From: Polynucleobacter sp. MWH-HuK1
Lineage (GTDB): Bacteria > Pseudomonadota > Gammaproteobacteria > Burkholderiales > Burkholderiaceae
Direction of reading: 5' to 3'
Assembly (NCBI RefSeq): GCF_018881815.1
Contig: NZ_JACVPP010000001.1
Location: 803,352 to 867,351, forward strand
Length of the DNA: 64,000 nt
In this document: one piece after another, positions 1 through 8,327 of the stretch
How the letters are laid out: each line of letters starts with the position of its first letter
Position numbering within the stretch: the stretch's first letter is position 1
The notes under the pieces: generated by a model
What the model saw: only the letters and a program-made list of their open reading frames with translations
Databases searched by the model: none
Told to the model about the DNA's origin: nothing
Translations under genes and position numbers: made by a program

Positions 1-1
1 G

Positions 2-1027
2 AGAGATTTTGTATTTCGCCCCATTGTCCTCATTAGTTTATCTGTGGCGCTATTTGCTTTTAAGGTTTATGCTGGGCCGGGTCATGGCGAGTCGGAAGTA
101 TCCCAAGTTCAAGGTGACGCCCCTAAAAGACAGTCGGACGGCAGTCTTTTTATTCCCAAGCCTGCGCAACGCCAGTTACACGTGATGACAGCTCCTGGCC
201 AGTTCGGCGAATATGCCAAAACCTATGATTTAGCTGGAAAAGTCATTATGGATCCTAACTTTGGCGGTAAGGTGCAAGCGATTGTTGCTGGCCGTATTAC
301 GCCGGGACCAGCTGGTTTTCCATTGCCCGGACAGAAGGTTAGTAAAGGCGATGTCTTGGCGTATGTAACGCCAGAGGCTGGCCCAGGAAAATCAAGATCA
401 CTTGCGGAAAGTCGACTAAAGCGTTTGCGAGATCTGAGCGATACGGTCCCTCGTAAGACTATTGAAGAGGCAGAAGCCGCTGTTGCTAATGAAGAATTAA
501 GAGCCCCAGTCAGCGGAATTATTTCTACTACGGGTGTCGTATCTGGCCAAGTAGTGCAAGCAAGAGATCTAATCTTTGAGGTCGTTAATCCATCCAAGCT
601 ATTAATAGAAGCGCTTGCCTACGATTCAAGTCTGAGTAAGAACATTGCTGATGGCAAGGTGGATGCCAATGGCAAAGTGATTGAGCTCAAGTATCTTGGT
701 GGTGGACAGACCCTCAGAGAGCAAGCCTTACCTCTAACTTTTTCTGCTAAATCGGACGATCTCCAATTTTTACCCATAGGTCAGCCCATTCGAGTATTTG
801 TAAATACCGATAGCAAGATCACTGGAGTAAAGGCGCCTTCAAAATCATTAGTCAAAAGCAGCTCGAACCAAACAATTGTCTGGATTAAAAAGTCCCCAGA
901 AATATTTGAGCCAAGAACAGTTGTATATGAGCCTTTAGATGGTCAGAGCATTGTTATTACTAGTGGTATTAAAGATGGTGAACGAGTCATTACTGATGGG
1001 GCATCCCTCATCAATCAAATTCGTTAA
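2..1027 (+). CDS. Efflux RND periplasmic adaptor subunit (HlyD/CusB-like), 5' end outside window
   Basis: This is a membrane fusion protein linking an inner-membrane RND pump to an outer-membrane channel. The frame is open to the left edge, and the residues before the internal GTG at 44 read as a hydrophobic signal segment ending near YAGPGHGE, so the true start lies upstream. A lipoyl-like half is visible around LRAPVSGIISTTGVVSGQVV, followed by the beta-barrel region and a C-terminal membrane-proximal domain ending GERVITDGASLINQIR. The short coiled-coil hairpin and the company of a CusA/CzcA-type pump 10 bases downstream point to heavy-metal efflux. The metal cannot be read from the sequence. 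Confidence 0.85.
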   Translation, partial: RDFVFRPIVLISLSVALFAFKVYAGPGHGESEVSQVQGDAPKRQSDGSLFIPKPAQRQLHVMTAPGQFGEYAKTYDLAGKVIMDPNFGGKVQAIVAGRITPGPAGFPLPGQKVSKGDVLAYVTPEAGPGKSRSLAESRLKRLRDLSDTVPRKTIEEAEAAVANEELRAPVSGIISTTGVVSGQVVQARDLIFEVVNPSKLLIEALAYDSSLSKNIADGKVDANGKVIELKYLGGGQTLREQALPLTFSAKSDDLQFLPIGQPIRVFVNTDSKITGVKAPSKSLVKSSSNQTIVWIKKSPEIFEPRTVVYEPLDGQSIVITSGIKDGERVITDGASLINQIR

Positions 1028-1037
1028 GGATTAAGAC

Positions 1038-4000
1038 ATGTTTACTTGGTTATTAGATTTCAGCTTAAAAAATCGCATGATAGTGATTTTGCTCGGTGCT
1101 ATATCTATGTTCTATGGTGCCTACACCTTAAGCAAGATGCCTGTGGATGTCTTTCCCGATCTGAATAAGCCTACTGTCACCATCATGACCGAGGCTGGCG
1201 GAATGGCTTCAGAAGAAGTTGAACAACTCATTACATTCCCACTCGAAACGGCTATGAATGGTTTACCGGGAGTAGAGGCTATTCGCTCAGTATCTAGCGC
1301 CGGCCTCTCTTTCATATACGTTACTTTTGACTGGACTGTAGACATCTATCGCGCCAGACAAATGGTTTCAGAAAGACTGTCATCTATGGAGGGAGCAATT
1401 CCGGATGGCATTGTTTCGCGCATGGGGCCCATTAGTTCGATCATGGGTGAGATTATGCAAATTGCCATTCCGATTGATGAATCTAAGATTTCATCCATGC
1501 AGGTTCGCGAGTATGCTGATTGGGTTTTGCGACCCAGATTGATGGCTATCCCCGGGGTAGCGCAAGTCATTCCTATAGGTGGGCAAGTCAGGCAGTTTCA
1601 AGTGCAACCCAATACTCGCCGTATGGCGGAGCTAGGCCTTAGCATATTGCAGATTGAAGATGCATTGCGGGGCTACTCTGCAAATACGTCTGGTGGATTT
1701 CTTGAGTCCAATAATCGTGAGTATCTTATTCGTCATATAGGGCGAACCTCTAGCCTTGAAGATTTAAAGAACATTGCCGTATCGAACCGCAATGGACAAA
1801 CAATACTTTTAAGACAAGTTGCAGATATTACTTTTGCACCAGCAGTTAAGCGAGGCGATGCCGGTTATGAAGGTGGGCCAGCAGTCATTCTAGGTGTACA
1901 AAAACAACCTTCAGCAGATACGGTAGCGCTAACAAAAAAGATTGAATCGGCTATTGCAGAATTAAAGCAGGGCTTGCCAACTGGCATGGAAGCTCCAAAA
2001 GTAACATTTAGGCAGGCGAGCTTTATTGATGCATCCATTAGCACTTTAGAGGGTAAGCTGATTGGCGCATCAATCTTTGTTGCTGTAGTGCTGTATTTCT
2101 TTTTAGGAACAATTCGCCCGGTCCTCATCTCATTAACAGCAATTCCAGTTTCAATTCTCTTAACTGCCCTAGTTTTTAAGTACTTTGGTTTATCAATTAA
2201 TACGATGACCTTAGGAGGCTTAGCCATTGGAATCGGCGGCCTGGTTGATGATGCAGTAGTTGATGTGGAAAACGTAATTCGTCGCCTTAGAGTAAATCTA
2301 GATAAAGCATCTTTAGACCAATTAAGTCCACTAGCGATTGTGAGAGCCGCATCGCTTGAGGTAAGAACCGGAATTATCTATGCTACAGCCATCATCGTTT
2401 TGGTATTCATCCCATTATTTGCATTACCAGGTATAGAGGGGCGACTATTTGTGCCTTTGGGTATTGCATTTATAGTCTCTACTCTTGCATCGCTTTTAGT
2501 TTCAGTCACTATCACGCCAGTACTCTGCTTTTACTTGCTGCCCTCAATGCAGTCCCTGAGGGATCACGATACAAAGATTGTCACTTGGCTTAAAAGCCAT
2601 TATGAGGTTCAGTTATCAAGGTTATTGGCGGCGCCTAAAAAGCCTCTGATGTATGCTTTTGCATCCGTCATAGTCGCTGCTGCCAGTGTTCCCTTTATGG
2701 CGAGCGCATTTTTACCGCCCTTTAACGAAGGGACTTTACTGATCGGATTGCGTTTAAATCCTGGTGTCTCTCTCTCTGAATCGGCGGGCGTAGCTAGCCA
2801 AGCAGAAAAGTTAGTCAGGCAGGTTCCAGAAGTGACTTATGTTGGACGCAGGAGTGGCCGCGCAGAATTGGACGAGCATGCGGAAGGTGTACATGTGAGC
2901 GAGTTAGATGTTGGTTTAAAGCCTGCGGGAGATTTAGATCGCTCCATGGCTGAGATACAGGCAGATATCAGGTCAAGATTAGTTAACTTACCCGCTGCAA
3001 TTGCGATCGGTCAGCCAATCTCACATCGAATAGATCACATGCTTTCAGGAGTGCGATCGCAAATTGCTATTAAGATCTTTGGCGATGATTTGGACGTGCT
3101 GCGTAGCCAAGCCGACCTTCTAAGATCGAAATTGGCAGGCATTGAAGGCTTAGTTGATCTAGAAATAGAAAAGCAGGTTTTAGCACCACAAATTAAGGTC
3201 CGAATTGATTACGATAAGGCGGCGCAATATGGAGTTTCAACATCTCAGATTATGGCCACCTTGCAGGGCATGGTTGAAGGGGAGAGGCTCTCGCAAATTA
3301 TTGAGGGTAATCGACGGTTTGCCTTAGTGATCAAGTTACCAGACTCAGCAAGAAATTTAGAAGGGCTTGCTGATATCTTGATTGATACGCCAAATGGAAA
3401 AATTCCACTCTCCAAAATTGCTAGCATTGAGGATGGGGATGGCCCAAATCAAATTAGCAGAGACGGCGGTAAGCGAAGAATTGTCTTATCGGCTAATGCC
3501 TCCAAGCGTGCCCTGTCAGATATCGTGGCTGATATTAGAACTGTGATCTCTAATCAGACTCTTCCAGAGGGTTACTTTATTACTTTAGATGGTCAATTTA
3601 AAGCGCAAGAAGAGGCATCTAAAGTAATTGGTTTGCTATCGATTGGATCATTTCTTTTGATGTTTGCGGTTTTAAATAACCGCTATAAGTCCATGCGCCT
3701 ATCTTTAATGATTATGTCTAACATTCCCTTAGCTATGGTCGGAGCAGTGATTGGTTTGTGGATTTCAGGCCAGCCACTCTCGATTGCTGCATTAATAGGA
3801 TTTATCACGCTAGCAGGAATATCTGTGCGTAACGGAATCTTAAAAATTAGCCATTACTTAAATTTGATGCAGTCAGAAGGTGAATCGTTTAGTCTGGCAA
3901 TGATTATTCGCGGATCAATTGAGCGCTTAAGTCCTGTACTAATGACAGCTTTGGTCACAGCTTTTGCCTTGGCACCATTGTTATTTGAAGCAGAGCGTCC

Positions 4001-4160
4001 TGGTACAGAGATATTGCATCCAGTAGCAGTTGTTATTTTCTCCGGGCTCATCAGCTCTACCTTATTGGATACCTTTTTAACGCCAGCCATGTTTTGGCTT
4101 TACGGGAAAAAAGCATCTGAAATAGCCTTGAGCAATATGAAAACTAACGAAGTATTTTAA
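1038..4160 (+). CDS. Heavy-metal efflux RND transporter permease (CusA/CzcA family)
   Basis: This is an inner-membrane proton/metal antiporter of the HME-RND family. At 1040 residues it has the family's normal length. It starts with the usual first transmembrane helix, carries two large periplasmic loops, and has the charged TM4 signature GGLVDDAVVDVENVIRR. TM10-12 include the conserved GFITLAGISVRNGI and LLDTFLTPAMFW segments. It lies 10 bases after the adaptor gene and 15 bases before a small periplasmic protein, so the three form one operon. No outer-membrane factor is adjacent here; the one at 10548 could serve, or another may lie upstream. Substrate (Cu, Zn, Co, Ni, Cd) is not determined. 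Confidence 0.93.
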   Translation: MFTWLLDFSLKNRMIVILLGAISMFYGAYTLSKMPVDVFPDLNKPTVTIMTEAGGMASEEVEQLITFPLETAMNGLPGVEAIRSVSSAGLSFIYVTFDWTVDIYRARQMVSERLSSMEGAIPDGIVSRMGPISSIMGEIMQIAIPIDESKISSMQVREYADWVLRPRLMAIPGVAQVIPIGGQVRQFQVQPNTRRMAELGLSILQIEDALRGYSANTSGGFLESNNREYLIRHIGRTSSLEDLKNIAVSNRNGQTILLRQVADITFAPAVKRGDAGYEGGPAVILGVQKQPSADTVALTKKIESAIAELKQGLPTGMEAPKVTFRQASFIDASISTLEGKLIGASIFVAVVLYFFLGTIRPVLISLTAIPVSILLTALVFKYFGLSINTMTLGGLAIGIGGLVDDAVVDVENVIRRLRVNLDKASLDQLSPLAIVRAASLEVRTGIIYATAIIVLVFIPLFALPGIEGRLFVPLGIAFIVSTLASLLVSVTITPVLCFYLLPSMQSLRDHDTKIVTWLKSHYEVQLSRLLAAPKKPLMYAFASVIVAAASVPFMASAFLPPFNEGTLLIGLRLNPGVSLSESAGVASQAEKLVRQVPEVTYVGRRSGRAELDEHAEGVHVSELDVGLKPAGDLDRSMAEIQADIRSRLVNLPAAIAIGQPISHRIDHMLSGVRSQIAIKIFGDDLDVLRSQADLLRSKLAGIEGLVDLEIEKQVLAPQIKVRIDYDKAAQYGVSTSQIMATLQGMVEGERLSQIIEGNRRFALVIKLPDSARNLEGLADILIDTPNGKIPLSKIASIEDGDGPNQISRDGGKRRIVLSANASKRALSDIVADIRTVISNQTLPEGYFITLDGQFKAQEEASKVIGLLSIGSFLLMFAVLNNRYKSMRLSLMIMSNIPLAMVGAVIGLWISGQPLSIAALIGFITLAGISVRNGILKISHYLNLMQSEGESFSLAMIIRGSIERLSPVLMTALVTAFALAPLLFEAERPGTEILHPVAVVIFSGLISSTLLDTFLTPAMFWLYGKKASEIALSNMKTNEVF

Positions 4161-4175
4161 TTTAAAGGGGTTTAT

Positions 4176-4544
4176 ATGAAATCAATGATGGTGATTGCAA
4201 CCTTGCTAATCAGTTTTATTGGTCCAGCCCATGCTGGAGCCGGCCATGATTTAAAGCCAATGCATGGCGGTGTCATAGTAGAGGCTAAGGACATTGATGT
4301 TGAATTGGTTGCAAAGCCTGATAGCCTATCGCTGTATTTGACGGACCACGGTAAACCGATACCTATAGATGGTGGGACCGCAAAGCTGACAGTCTTAATT
4401 GGATCAGATAAAAAAGATTATGAGCTACTGCCTAATGGAGGCAAATTGGAAGTGAAAGGTAATTTCGCTATTCCCAAGGGAGCTAAGGCTATAGCAGTTA
4501 TCAAGATAAAAGCGAAAGTGATTACAGCAGGATTTAATTTATAG
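4176..4544 (+). CDS. Small periplasmic protein of the metal-efflux operon
   Basis: This 122-residue protein has a clear signal peptide (MKSMMVIATLLISFIGPAHA). The mature part begins GAGHDLKPMHGGVIVEAKDI, a His/Met-containing stretch like the N-terminal metal-binding segments found near CusB-type adaptors. The remainder is a small beta-rich domain (ELVAKPDSLSLYLTDHG) without enzymatic motifs. A strong RBS (aaagggg) precedes the ATG. Its position directly after the RND pump suggests a periplasmic metal carrier or adaptor accessory. This role is inferred from context only. Confidence 0.7.
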   Translation: MKSMMVIATLLISFIGPAHAGAGHDLKPMHGGVIVEAKDIDVELVAKPDSLSLYLTDHGKPIPIDGGTAKLTVLIGSDKKDYELLPNGGKLEVKGNFAIPKGAKAIAVIKIKAKVITAGFNL

Positions 4545-4640
4545 CCTAAATCAGCTCAATCTAGTCTGTACTCTGGGTCGCCCTAAATGATCTGGATTAA
4601 CCTCGCTGAATAGTAAAGACAGCGCCCATCTATAGTTGGT

Positions 4641-4698
4641 TTTGGGTCGTTATCGGTCCATTGCTAACGGCATCCTACTATGTTGGTTAACCCGACAA
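4641..4698 (+). repeat. Bipartite intergenic element, left copy
   Basis: The gene-free stretch 4545-4906 holds this element. It consists of tttgggtcg, then 31 bases, then the imperfect palindrome tgttggttaacccgacaa. The same two parts with exactly the same spacing recur in the same orientation at 20002-20059 (9/9 and 15/18 bases identical). In this copy tgggtcgtt (4643-4651) also has an exact inverted partner, aacgaccca, at 4752-4760, so about 118 bases could fold back. The two copies enclose the Cd/Cu gene block. Function is unknown; recombination site, integron-like recombination structure or non-autonomous repeat are options. Confidence 0.6.
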
Positions 4699-4700
4699 CC

Positions 4701-4715
4701 GTCGTGTTTCGAGAC
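4701..4715 (+). repeat. 15-base inverted repeat, left partner
   Basis: The sequence gtcgtgtttcgagac here is the exact reverse complement of 20104-20118 (gtctcgaaacacgac). The partner lies at the other end of the metal-resistance block, within an 8-base palindrome. It begins two bases after the left bipartite element, so it looks like part of the same boundary structure. Confidence 0.55.
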
Positions 4716-4881
4716 GCTCACGGCTAATCAGTGCTTAACATTCCCACTCACAACGACCCAATATTGTCTATTGTTCCCAACGGGCTTAAAAATGTCGAAT
4801 TGGCTTTAGACAGGGTTCCTTGGGTGTTAACGATTGGTTATTGGTAAATCGGCAAAAGGCCGATGACTGCTTTCGGCTAAT

Positions 4882-4908
4882 AAGAGGCGGTAGTGTCACC
4901 TCTTTTTT
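4882..4908 (+). terminator. Putative terminator between the RND operon and cadR-like gene
   Basis: A six-base-pair stem (aagagg / cctctt, 4882-4887 with 4899-4904) is followed by a run of T. It lies between the end of the plus-strand efflux operon and the minus-strand MerR gene, whose stop codon overlaps the T run. It is far from the RND operon (about 340 bases), so it may serve mainly as a boundary. Confidence 0.5.
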
Positions 4909-5305
4909 ACTTCACGGGTAGCGATAATTTATTTAAGATCCCGCAGTGTGCTGAGTCCTGATTCGCATGGCATTGTTTTCTGAGCAGCTTTAATTGTCGT
5001 TCAAGTTGGCGTAGCTCATTAATTCGATTGCTTACACCTTCAATATGGGCATCAAGCAATTCATTTACTGCATCACAGTTTTCATCGGGCAAATCTTTTA
5101 AGCGAAGTAATTGACGAATTTCACTTAAGGTCATGTCCAGCGAGCGGCAGTGGCGAATAAATGTAAGGCGTTGCAGGTGCTGATCCCCGTAGATTCGGAA
5201 GTTACCCTCAGATCGAGCCGGTTTTGCTAACAAACCCTCTTGTTCATAAAACCGAATAGTTTCCACTTGAGTGCTTGTGGCTGTTGCTAGTTCACCAATT
5301 CTCAT
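4907..5305 (-). CDS. cadR: MerR-family Cd(II)/Pb(II)-responsive regulator (CadR/PbrR-like)
   Basis: This 132-residue protein has the N-terminal MerR helix-turn-helix (MRIGELATATSTQVETIRFY), a coiled-coil dimer helix and a C-terminal metal loop. Cysteines sit where CadR/PbrR proteins bind metal: ENCDAV before the dimer helix and the pair C-x8-C in KQCHANQDSAHCGIL near the end. It is divergent from the P-type ATPase at 5404, the classic arrangement in which apo-regulator represses and metal-bound regulator untwists a long-spacer promoter. Such an operator is visible in the shared intergenic region. CadR versus PbrR versus ZntR specificity is not settled; the cysteine pattern favours Cd/Pb. Confidence 0.88.
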   Translation of the reverse strand: MRIGELATATSTQVETIRFYEQEGLLAKPARSEGNFRIYGDQHLQRLTFIRHCRSLDMTLSEIRQLLRLKDLPDENCDAVNELLDAHIEGVSNRINELRQLERQLKLLRKQCHANQDSAHCGILNKLSLPVK

Positions 5306-5341
5306 TTGACCTCCAAGTTTTTACATTTTTATTCTAATCCC

Positions 5342-5372
5342 TTGACTCTATAGTTACTATAGGGTGTTAAAT
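5342..5372 (+). promoter_or_regulatory. MerR-type promoter/operator for the P-type ATPase
   Basis: A -35 box ttgact (5342-5347) and a -10-like ttaaat (5367-5372) are separated by 19 bases, longer than the usual 17 and typical of MerR-controlled promoters. The spacer contains a perfect 15-base dyad ctatagttactatag (5348-5362). It lies between the cadR-like gene and the cadA-like gene it should control. Confidence 0.8.
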
Positions 5373-5403
5373 GTTTTATGTCTTCATCATTTAGGTTTCC
5401 GCT

Positions 5404-7584
5404 ATGAGCGAATGCAATACCTCCTGTAGCTGTTCTGCATCAACTCCTGTGACAAAGGCTTCTGAGATGCCGAGCAAGAATAAGGCCATCTATCGCATTG
5501 AAAATATGGACTGTCCAACTGAAGAGGCGCTTATTCGTAAAAAGCTAGCGAGTGTAAGCGGCATTGAGTCGCTGGATTTTAACTTAATGCAAAGGATACT
5601 CACGGTTGGTCACAATCTCAACTCACTTGACGCTATCGAGTCCGCTTTGGGTTCAATTGGAATGCAGGCGGTGCTACAAATTGGTGAGACTTCTACAAAG
5701 GACAGCTCACTTGAGCCTATGCCTAAAACCAATTGGTGGCCATTGGCTATTGCAGGTATCACTGCAACCTTGGCTGAAATCATGGAATTGCTGCAACTTG
5801 GTAATCAGTGGATTGTCATTGCTCTAGTAATCGCCTCAATTGCTTCAGGGGGCCTTACCACTTATAAAAAGGGCTGGATTGCATTAAAGAATGGCAATCT
5901 CAATATCAATGCCTTAATGTCAATTGCAGTCACAGGCGCGATGGCGATTGGAAGTTGGCCAGAAGCCGCCATGGTGATGTTCTTATTTACTCTAGCTGAA
6001 GTAATTGAAGCCAAGTCATTAGATCGTGCTCGTAATGCGATTCGTGGCTTATTAGACCTCACCCCTGAAACCGCAACCGTTCAGCAAGCCGATGGCTCTT
6101 GGGTGCTAATAGATGTTAAGGCTATTGCTTTAGGTGCTTTAGTTCGAGTGCGTCCCGGAGAGCGAATAGCTTTAGATGGCATATTAATTAGTGGTAACTC
6201 GGCAGTAAATCAAGCGCCAATCACGGGTGAGAGCCTACCTGTCGATAAGATAATTGGCGATGAGGTATTTGCAGGAACGATCAATCAGACAGGATCGTTC
6301 GAATACAAAGTTACTGCAGAAGCGACTCATTCAACGCTAGCTCGAATTATTCATGCAGTAGAAGCAGCGCAAGGAAGTCGTGCGCCTACCCAGCGTTTTG
6401 TTGATCAATTCGCTAGGCTCTATACCCCAGCGGTCTTCTTGCTTGCAGTATTAGTCGCTGTTTTGCCTCCATTGTTAATGGCGCAGTCATGGCAAGAGTG
6501 GATCTATAAAGCATTAGTCATGTTAGTGATTGCCTGCCCTTGTGCCTTAGTGATCTCAACACCAGTAACGATTGTGAGTGGCTTAGCATCTGCCGCAAGA
6601 AAAGGCATCTTGATTAAAGGGGGCGCTTTTTTAGAAGCAGGACGGAGCATGAAGGTCTTGGCAGTAGATAAGACAGGGACCCTCACCTACGGGAAGCCTG
6701 CACAAACGGACTTTTTTGCATTAAGTGGCAATGACAAGCATATTCACGAAATTGCCATCAGTCTTGCGGCACGATCTGATCATCCCGTATCTCTAGCAAT
6801 TGCCCATGCTAATCAAGAGCAAAAGAATGATTTAAAGACTGTAGATAGCTTTGAGGCGATTCTGGGTCGCGGTGTCAAAGGCGTTATTGAGGGTAATTTG
6901 TATTACCTTGGCAATCATCGACTGATTGAAGAATTGGGTTTGTGCTCTGATGATATTGAGAATCGTTTATTACCACTAGAGCAGCAGGGCAAAACGGCCG
7001 TATTGCTTACCAACCAAACAGAGGTTTTAGCTATTATTGCGGTGGCCGATACTGTTAGAGAAACAAGCAAGCAGGCTATTGATGAGCTTCACCAATTAGG
7101 CGTGACTACCATCATGCTCACTGGTGACAATGAGCACACCGCTAAGGCAATAGGTAAACAGGTGGGTGTCGATGAGATTATGGGTAATTTATTGCCTGAA
7201 GATAAGCTCAAAATAATTGACAGTCGCCTAAAAAAGGATCCCAATGTAAAGGTAGGCATGGTTGGAGATGGCATTAATGATGCCCCCGCTTTAGCAAGAG
7301 CAAGTATTGGATTTGCGATGGGGGCGGCTGGAACCGATACTGCGATAGAGACTGCTGATGTTGCGCTAATGGATGATGATTTACGCAAGATTGCTACCTT
7401 TATTCGGCTATCCAAATCAACCGCTCTAATTCTGACTCAAAACATTGTTCTTGCTCTTGGCATTAAAGCTATTTTCCTTGTGCTTACCTTTACAGGGCAA
7501 GCCACGATGTGGATGGCGGTATTTGCGGATATGGGTGCGAGCTTGCTAGTAGTGGCAAATGGATTGCGGTTATTAAGAAGTTAG
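5404..7584 (+). CDS. cadA: Cd/Zn/Pb-exporting P1B-type ATPase (CadA/ZntA/PbrA-like)
   Basis: This inner-membrane ATP-driven exporter of divalent soft metals is 726 residues long, normal for the family. A Cys-rich head (SECNTSCSCSAS) precedes one degenerate HMA domain with MDCPTEE at about residue 35. The CPC motif (VIACPCALVIS) lies near 378 and the phosphorylation motif DKTGTLT near 422. The P1B-2 signature is present: a Lys in TM7 (LGIKAIF) and DMG in TM8 (FADMGASLL), which marks Zn/Cd/Pb rather than copper transport. The divergent CadR-like regulator and its operator lie immediately upstream. Confidence 0.93.
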   Translation: MSECNTSCSCSASTPVTKASEMPSKNKAIYRIENMDCPTEEALIRKKLASVSGIESLDFNLMQRILTVGHNLNSLDAIESALGSIGMQAVLQIGETSTKDSSLEPMPKTNWWPLAIAGITATLAEIMELLQLGNQWIVIALVIASIASGGLTTYKKGWIALKNGNLNINALMSIAVTGAMAIGSWPEAAMVMFLFTLAEVIEAKSLDRARNAIRGLLDLTPETATVQQADGSWVLIDVKAIALGALVRVRPGERIALDGILISGNSAVNQAPITGESLPVDKIIGDEVFAGTINQTGSFEYKVTAEATHSTLARIIHAVEAAQGSRAPTQRFVDQFARLYTPAVFLLAVLVAVLPPLLMAQSWQEWIYKALVMLVIACPCALVISTPVTIVSGLASAARKGILIKGGAFLEAGRSMKVLAVDKTGTLTYGKPAQTDFFALSGNDKHIHEIAISLAARSDHPVSLAIAHANQEQKNDLKTVDSFEAILGRGVKGVIEGNLYYLGNHRLIEELGLCSDDIENRLLPLEQQGKTAVLLTNQTEVLAIIAVADTVRETSKQAIDELHQLGVTTIMLTGDNEHTAKAIGKQVGVDEIMGNLLPEDKLKIIDSRLKKDPNVKVGMVGDGINDAPALARASIGFAMGAAGTDTAIETADVALMDDDLRKIATFIRLSKSTALILTQNIVLALGIKAIFLVLTFTGQATMWMAVFADMGASLLVVANGLRLLRS

Positions 7585-7625
7585 ACAGTAGTCAATATTC
7601 AGCATTTAACTCAAGGAGTACTAAG

Positions 7626-8126
7626 ATGAAAAAGCTAGGATGTGTTGCGATTTTAAGTTTGGGTGTTTTATTAAGTGCGCCCGTTTTGGCGCAATCAGCA
7701 GGGGCAGGCACTAAAGCCTCACAGACACAACAAAAAAATGTTGATGTAGCGGAGTTTGATAAGCAAGCCGCTCAAATTCAAGAGAACTTTAAAAAGATGC
7801 AACAGCAGATGGATCAGATCCGTGCAACTCAAGATCCGCAAGAAAGGCAAAAGCTGATGCAGGCTCACTGGAGCACAATGCAGGGCAACATGAATATGAT
7901 GCAAGGCATGTGGGGTTCGGGAATGATGGGTTGTTGTGGTGGTAACGGCGGCATGATGGGTGGACACATGATGGGTTGGAATGGTATGGGCCCCTATTAC
8001 TCTAAATTAACACCTGAGCAGTTAAAGCAACGCCAATACATGATGGATCAATACATGGGTATGCAGCAGAACATGATGAACCAAATGATGCAGCAGAACT
8101 ATATGTGGATGGATCGGTCAAGGTAG
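7626..8126 (+). CDS. Methionine-rich periplasmic metal-binding protein
   Basis: The ATG at 7626 has a good RBS (aaggagtac) and is followed by a signal peptide (MKKLGCVAILSLGVLLSAP, cleavage near VLAQ). The mature 140 residues begin with a charged helical stretch (QENFKKMQQQMDQIRATQD) and end in a Met/Gly/Cys-rich segment with repeated MM, GCCGG and HMMGW. Such Met clusters bind Cu(I) or related soft metals in the periplasm. It follows cadA by about 40 bases and is probably co-transcribed. The next gene is convergent; the roughly 200 bases between hold only a short ccaagg/ccttgg hairpin. Confidence 0.75.
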   Translation: MKKLGCVAILSLGVLLSAPVLAQSAGAGTKASQTQQKNVDVAEFDKQAAQIQENFKKMQQQMDQIRATQDPQERQKLMQAHWSTMQGNMNMMQGMWGSGMMGCCGGNGGMMGGHMMGWNGMGPYYSKLTPEQLKQRQYMMDQYMGMQQNMMNQMMQQNYMWMDRSR

Positions 8127-8327
8127 TAACACACTAGGGGGATGAGTTACTGGACTTGTCCTCCAAGGTCTCCCTTGGGTCGATAAGATCCAAATTGATT
8201 GAATTCACTCAGATGACTCAAATCGGCCGGAAGTAGTCACTGCAATTCTAGTAACTGAACTCATTTAATTACAATTTCAGAATTAAAGAAGATAGAAATT
8301 TAAATTGTATCTTAAACCGCATCAATC

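Noticed and set aside
8173..8185. Single tttgggtcg-like motifs near 4576, 8175 and 57030
   Set aside because: None has the second palindromic part 40 bases later, so they are not counted as copies of the boundary element.
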